DNA of 64,000 bases from contig OMYY01000002.1 of assembly GCA_900315435.1 (NCBI GenBank), positions 1 to 64,000 of the forward strand. The letters run 5' to 3'. The notes under the pieces were generated by a model, which worked only from the letters and a program-made list of their open reading frames with translations, searched no databases and was not told the DNA's origin. The position numbers and the translations under genes were made by a program. Positions 61,030 through 64,000 of the stretch are shown here, one piece after another; within the stretch, counting starts at the first letter, position 1; every line of letters begins with the position of its first letter. Source of the stretch: an uncultured Spirochaetaceae bacterium (GTDB lineage: Bacteria > Spirochaetota > Spirochaetia > Sphaerochaetales > Sphaerochaetaceae).

Positions 61030-61662
61030 TCAGTCCTCGTACCCTTTTTTCAGCCATCGGACGCCCAGGTAGCAGAAGGGCGTGTCGCACAGGGCGAAAA
61101 CCACCTTGAAACCCCAGTAGGGGAGCACCAGGCTGAAGACGAAGGCCGTGGTGAACTTCGGGCTCAGGTGCCAGAAGGCCAGATACTCGAAGATACAGGT
61201 GTCGATGAACTGGCTGATGATGGTCGCGACATTGTTGCGGATCCAGAGTTTCCTGCCGTTGCAAGCCTTGCGCAGGGAGAAGAAAAGGCGCACGTCCAGG
61301 TTCTGGCTGATGATGAAGGAAATCAGCGACGCGATCGTCATGCGCAGCGTGCTGCCGAAGACGGCGACATAGGCCTCCTGGTTCCCCCAGGTGGCATTCG
61401 GCCGCATGCGGATGCACAGCCAGGTGAAGCCGAGCAGGACCACCAGCATGGCCTCGGCGACCTGGACGAACAGTCTGGCCCGTTCTTCTCCGGAGACCTC
61501 GCCGACAATATCGGTGATCAGGAACATGAATGGCATCATGAAGATTCCCACCGAGACCCGGATTCCAGCCAGATTGGTGATTTTCGTCCCAAGCGTGTTC
61601 GCCATGACCATGAAGGCGACGTACATTCCAAGCAGAAACAGTTCTTTCTTCGATGTCCGCAT
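61030..61662 (-). CDS. Queuosine precursor transporter (YhhQ/VUT family)
   Basis: A 210-residue inner-membrane protein with about six helices. The family pattern is visible: N-T-L-G-T-K-I-T near residue 23, P-F-M-F-L-I-T-D-I-V-G-E-V near 45, and N-N-V-A-T-I-I-S-Q-F-I-D-T-C near 142. It imports queuine or preQ0/preQ1 for queuosine tRNA modification. No SD precedes ATG 61662; TAAAGT lies seven bases upstream, another possible leaderless start. The 150 bp between this gene and lon hold nothing I can name. Confidence 0.88.
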   Translation of the reverse strand: MRTSKKELFLLGMYVAFMVMANTLGTKITNLAGIRVSVGIFMMPFMFLITDIVGEVSGEERARLFVQVAEAMLVVLLGFTWLCIRMRPNATWGNQEAYVAVFGSTLRMTIASLISFIISQNLDVRLFFSLRKACNGRKLWIRNNVATIISQFIDTCIFEYLAFWHLSPKFTTAFVFSLVLPYWGFKVVFALCDTPFCYLGVRWLKKGYED

Positions 61663-61721
61663 GACGCATACTTTACACAAAAGGGTATCTCGGGAAAAGC
61701 GAATCGTGGTTTACAATATTG

Positions 61722-61749
61722 TTGCATTCTGTTGCGTTCGTGGTATGAT
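61722..61749 (+). promoter_or_regulatory. arcC promoter
   Basis: TTGCAT (61722-61727), 16 bases, TATGAT (61744-61749), giving a leader of about 20 bases that includes GAGGAGG before ATG 61774. Confidence 0.65.
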
Positions 61750-61773
61750 GGGGATGTCCGAGGAGGAATACGG

Positions 61774-62718
61774 ATGTCTGGAAAGCTGATTGTCATTGCC
61801 ATTGGAGGAAACAGCCTCATTGAGGATCCAAAACACGTGACGGTTTCCGCCCAGTACGAGGCGGCCCGGAAGACCGCGGCCCATATTGTCAGCCTGGCGA
61901 AGGCCGGCAACCGCGTCGTCATCGCCCATGGGAACGGCCCGCAGGTGGGATACATCCTGTTACGCGCCGAGTATTCCCGCTCGATCCTGCATACGGTTCC
62001 GCTTGACTCGTGCGTGGCCGATACCCAGGGCGCCATCGGCTACAACCTGCAGATGGCGTTGGACAACGAGTTCCACAAGGTAGGCATGCAGCCGCCGGTG
62101 GCGACTGTCGTCACCCAGGTGGAGGTCGCTGCCGACGACCCGTCCTTCCAGAAACCGACCAAGCCGATCGGCTCCTTCTTCAGCAAGGAAGACGCGGACT
62201 ACCATGCCCTGCACGACGGCTGGAGCGTGGTGGAGGATGCGGGACGCGGCTACCGCCGTGTCGTTCCCAGCCCGAAACCGAAATCGATCGTCGAGATCGC
62301 CACGATCAAGGCCCTGCTGGACCAAGGCGTGATTGTCATCGCCGCTGGCGGTGGAGGCATCCCCGTGGTCCGCGACCAGAACGGCCTGCTCCACGGCAGG
62401 GAAGCCGTCATCGACAAAGACCTGGCCGCCGCCCTGATGGCCAAAGACCTGCATGCGGACCTTTTCGTCATCTCCACCGCGGTCGAGAAGGTCTGCCTGG
62501 ACTATCGCAAGCCGACCCAGCGTACCCTTGACCAGATGACGGTCGACGAGGCGAGAACGTACACCGCCGAAGGACAGTTCGCTCCAGGGTCCATGCTTCC
62601 GAAAGTGCAGGCGATTACCGACTTCGTCCAGAGCACCGGCAACATCGGCATCATCACCGACCCGGAGCACCTGTACGACGCCGTTTACGGCAACCAAGGA
62701 ACCAAGATTGTCCGCTGA
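61774..62718 (+). CDS. arcC: Carbamate kinase
   Basis: A 314-residue amino acid kinase-fold enzyme. It makes ATP from carbamoyl phosphate and ADP in fermentative arginine or agmatine breakdown. N-terminal A-I-G-G-N-S-L, H-G-N-G-P-Q-V-G near residue 51, A-A-G-G-G-G-I-P-V near 190, and D-K-D-L-A-A-A-L-M-A near 212 are the family motifs. A strong SD (GAGGAGG) fixes ATG 61774; a much longer open frame upstream is an antisense shadow of the transporter gene. No arcA or arcB is adjacent. Confidence 0.94.
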   Translation: MSGKLIVIAIGGNSLIEDPKHVTVSAQYEAARKTAAHIVSLAKAGNRVVIAHGNGPQVGYILLRAEYSRSILHTVPLDSCVADTQGAIGYNLQMALDNEFHKVGMQPPVATVVTQVEVAADDPSFQKPTKPIGSFFSKEDADYHALHDGWSVVEDAGRGYRRVVPSPKPKSIVEIATIKALLDQGVIVIAAGGGGIPVVRDQNGLLHGREAVIDKDLAAALMAKDLHADLFVISTAVEKVCLDYRKPTQRTLDQMTVDEARTYTAEGQFAPGSMLPKVQAITDFVQSTGNIGIITDPEHLYDAVYGNQGTKIVR

Positions 62719-62746
62719 CGGTTGGAAATGCAAGGATGGCAAGAGC

Positions 62747-63235
62747 ATGGTGATCACGTTCGGAGTGGTCGCCGTGCTCGTCCTGTGCATGTATGGCTTC
62801 TGGAGAAGCCAACGAACGAACAGCCTTGCCATGGCCTCCAGCCTGCTTTCCCAAGAGGAGGAAGAACTCCAGGCCCTGTTTTCCCAACGCTTCCAGGTGG
62901 CGGGCGAGCTGGCAACCCGGAGCGGGGATCGCGCGTTGCAGTCGATTCTTTCCGCCCCTAGGACTTCCGAGGAAGCGGTGGGCGCCGCATACGCCAGAAG
63001 CGACCAGCGGATCGCGCAGCTCCAGAGGGAATTGGCCAAAAAAGGCAGGCTGGAGGAAGTCCAGGACCTGTTTGTCCGACTGAGCGCGATTGAAGACGAA
63101 ATTGTCGCCCGTTATGCCCCATACCAGAGCCGGAGGGAAGGATACCAGCGGAGCCTGACTCCAAGGGACATCAAGCGTGGGGCGAGACAGTTTCCGGTCT
63201 GGGAGATTGGAGCCGCGTTAAGCGCCCGCCCCTGA
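62747..63235 (+). CDS. Membrane-anchored hypothetical protein, possibly LemA-like
   Basis: A 162-residue protein with one N-terminal helix (V-I-T-F-G-V-V-A-V-L-V-L-C-M-Y-G-F-W). A Gln/Glu-rich helical body follows (Q-E-E-E-E-L-Q-A-L-F-S-Q-R, E-L-A-K-K-G-R-L-E-E-V-Q-D). The layout recalls LemA proteins, and the I-E-D-E-I-V-A-R-Y segment resembles LemA's helix 3, but the LemA signature is not clearly present. GGATGG precedes ATG 62747. Its 3' end overlaps the convergent DUF4105 gene by 65 bases. Confidence 0.5.
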   Translation: MVITFGVVAVLVLCMYGFWRSQRTNSLAMASSLLSQEEEELQALFSQRFQVAGELATRSGDRALQSILSAPRTSEEAVGAAYARSDQRIAQLQRELAKKGRLEEVQDLFVRLSAIEDEIVARYAPYQSRREGYQRSLTPRDIKRGARQFPVWEIGAALSARP

Positions 63236-64000
63236 CCCATGCGGTCAGATAGATGGGAAGGACCAGCAACTCGGTTCCGAAGTTCGACCCGTAGGGGTTG
63301 CAAAGGGAAAGCGCCAATACCGCCAAAGCAGGTACCGAGAGCCCTTTGAGGATCCATCGGGCCCGTTCTTCCTCGCCCTTGTGGATACTCCTCATCGCCA
63401 CGAAGAGCAACGGGTTGAGGTACAGGATGGTGGTGTTGCCCCAGGTCATGTCCAGGTCGGTCAGGCACATGCCGTACAGGAGCAGGCAGGAAAGCAATCC
63501 CAAGACGGACAGGACGGTCCCCATCACCCAATGCCAGAGGGGTTTCTCCCGGACCAGAATGAGCATGGAGGACAGGCAGAGGCCGATGGCGAGGGGAAGG
63601 ATCACCAGCGCAAGGAAAGGACTGCCATCCTTGTTGGCGATCGTTCCTTCCTGAACCACCTCGCCTTGGATTCCGAAGAAATCCCCGATTGCGCCGCCCA
63701 GCGTGTCAGGCAGGAACATGGCATCCCAGAGGGAAAGCCTGGTGTCGACGCTCGGACCTTGGAGGAAATTGAGGATCCAGCAGAGCGCCGGATTCCTGCT
63801 CAGTTTCCGGTTTGCCGCGCTCCGGTAGCTGGTGGGGGCGATTGGTTGGGTTTCCGCCCAGTCCTTGAAAGCTCCGCCGGTGGCGGCATCCACGATGTCC
63901 CGGATCCGGGTCGAGCAATTATCCCTGTAGAAATGGTAGAGGTACTGGTCGTTGCCGCTTTGGGTGTTCTCCTCCAGGAAACGGATCATTCCGAGTTTCT
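63171..64000 (-). CDS. DUF4105-family membrane protein, 5' end outside window
   Basis: The open frame continues past the window edge, so the N-terminus is missing; at least 276 codons are present. The visible start region holds Y-L-Y-H-F-Y-R-D-N-C-S-T-R-I-R-D, the Cys/Arg signature of DUF4105 (the catalytic-like domain of the Lnb lipoprotein N-acyltransferase family). Four to five hydrophobic helices follow (about 63240-63660). By analogy it may act on lipoproteins in the outer leaflet of the inner membrane; this is inference from the family. Confidence 0.78.
   Translation of the reverse strand, partial: KLGMIRFLEENTQSGNDQYLYHFYRDNCSTRIRDIVDAATGGAFKDWAETQPIAPTSYRSAANRKLSRNPALCWILNFLQGPSVDTRLSLWDAMFLPDTLGGAIGDFFGIQGEVVQEGTIANKDGSPFLALVILPLAIGLCLSSMLILVREKPLWHWVMGTVLSVLGLLSCLLLYGMCLTDLDMTWGNTTILYLNPLLFVAMRSIHKGEEERARWILKGLSVPALAVLALSLCNPYGSNFGTELLVLPIYLTAWVRGGRLTRLQSPRPETVSPHA

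Noticed and set aside
61168-61773. N-terminal extension of carbamate kinase by 202 codons
   Set aside because: The extension is antisense to the queuosine transporter, and a strong promoter and SD sit at the canonical kinase start.

Overview
The window looks like the chromosome of a spirochaete of the Sphaerochaeta lineage. This is inferred, not proven. Base composition is GC-rich. Secreted proteins share an unusual start of the mature chain (A-N/A-G then a charged or Gln/Glu-rich stretch) right after a Cys-less signal peptide. The gene content is fermentative: acetate kinase, carbamate kinase, galactokinase, peptide and sugar-acid uptake. No phage, insertion sequence, CRISPR array, rRNA operon or replication origin was seen. 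Genes are densely packed, with many short overlaps and clear intrinsic terminators.

Layout. 0-9 kb: a Crp/Fnr regulator, a periplasmic FKBP isomerase, a DUF4867 protein, a nucleoside deaminase, an XRE regulator, potABC without an adjacent potD, tRNA-Arg(TCT) and a glycerol-1-phosphate dehydrogenase. 9-16 kb: a five-gene peptide ABC transporter operon ending in an M42 aminopeptidase, preceded by a promoter and a 19-residue Met-rich leader ORF. 16-30 kb: arfB, an 840 bp stretch with no convincing gene, tRNA-Pro(TGG), nth, rpmB, a ThrA fusion whose kinase half looks dead, thrC, galK, recQ, a nicotinamidase, an XdhC-YqeB fusion and an LD-carboxypeptidase.

30-41.4 kb is the metabolic centrepiece, an aldarate (glucarate/galactarate) island: IclR regulator, glycerate kinase, DHDPS-family aldolase, tartronate semialdehyde reductase, galactarate dehydratase, glucarate dehydratase, a tripartite tricarboxylate (TctCBA-type) transporter and a second glucarate dehydratase paralogue. 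Together these explain import of the diacid, dehydration to 5-keto-4-deoxyglucarate, cleavage to pyruvate plus tartronate semialdehyde, reduction to glycerate and phosphorylation. A second galactarate dehydratase sits at 53.2 kb between a cyclase-family hydrolase and a 2-hydroxyacid dehydrogenase.

41.6-64 kb is mostly housekeeping: ackA, a probable outer-membrane protein, murB, cysS, an ECF sigma/anti-sigma pair, rhodanese, mtnA, valS, a histone H1-like protein, a glycosyltransferase, a U32 peptidase, lon, a queuosine-precursor transporter, arcC and a truncated DUF4105 membrane protein.

The most striking cross-cutting signal is in the starts. Several genes have no Shine-Dalgarno sequence and instead carry a -10 element, mostly of the form TANNNT, ending exactly six bases before ATG (nth, murB, the XdhC fusion, one garD, the ORF ending at 18673). 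A sigma-70-like -35 lies 17-18 bases further upstream. That geometry places transcription start on the A of ATG and predicts leaderless mRNAs alongside ordinary SD-led genes.
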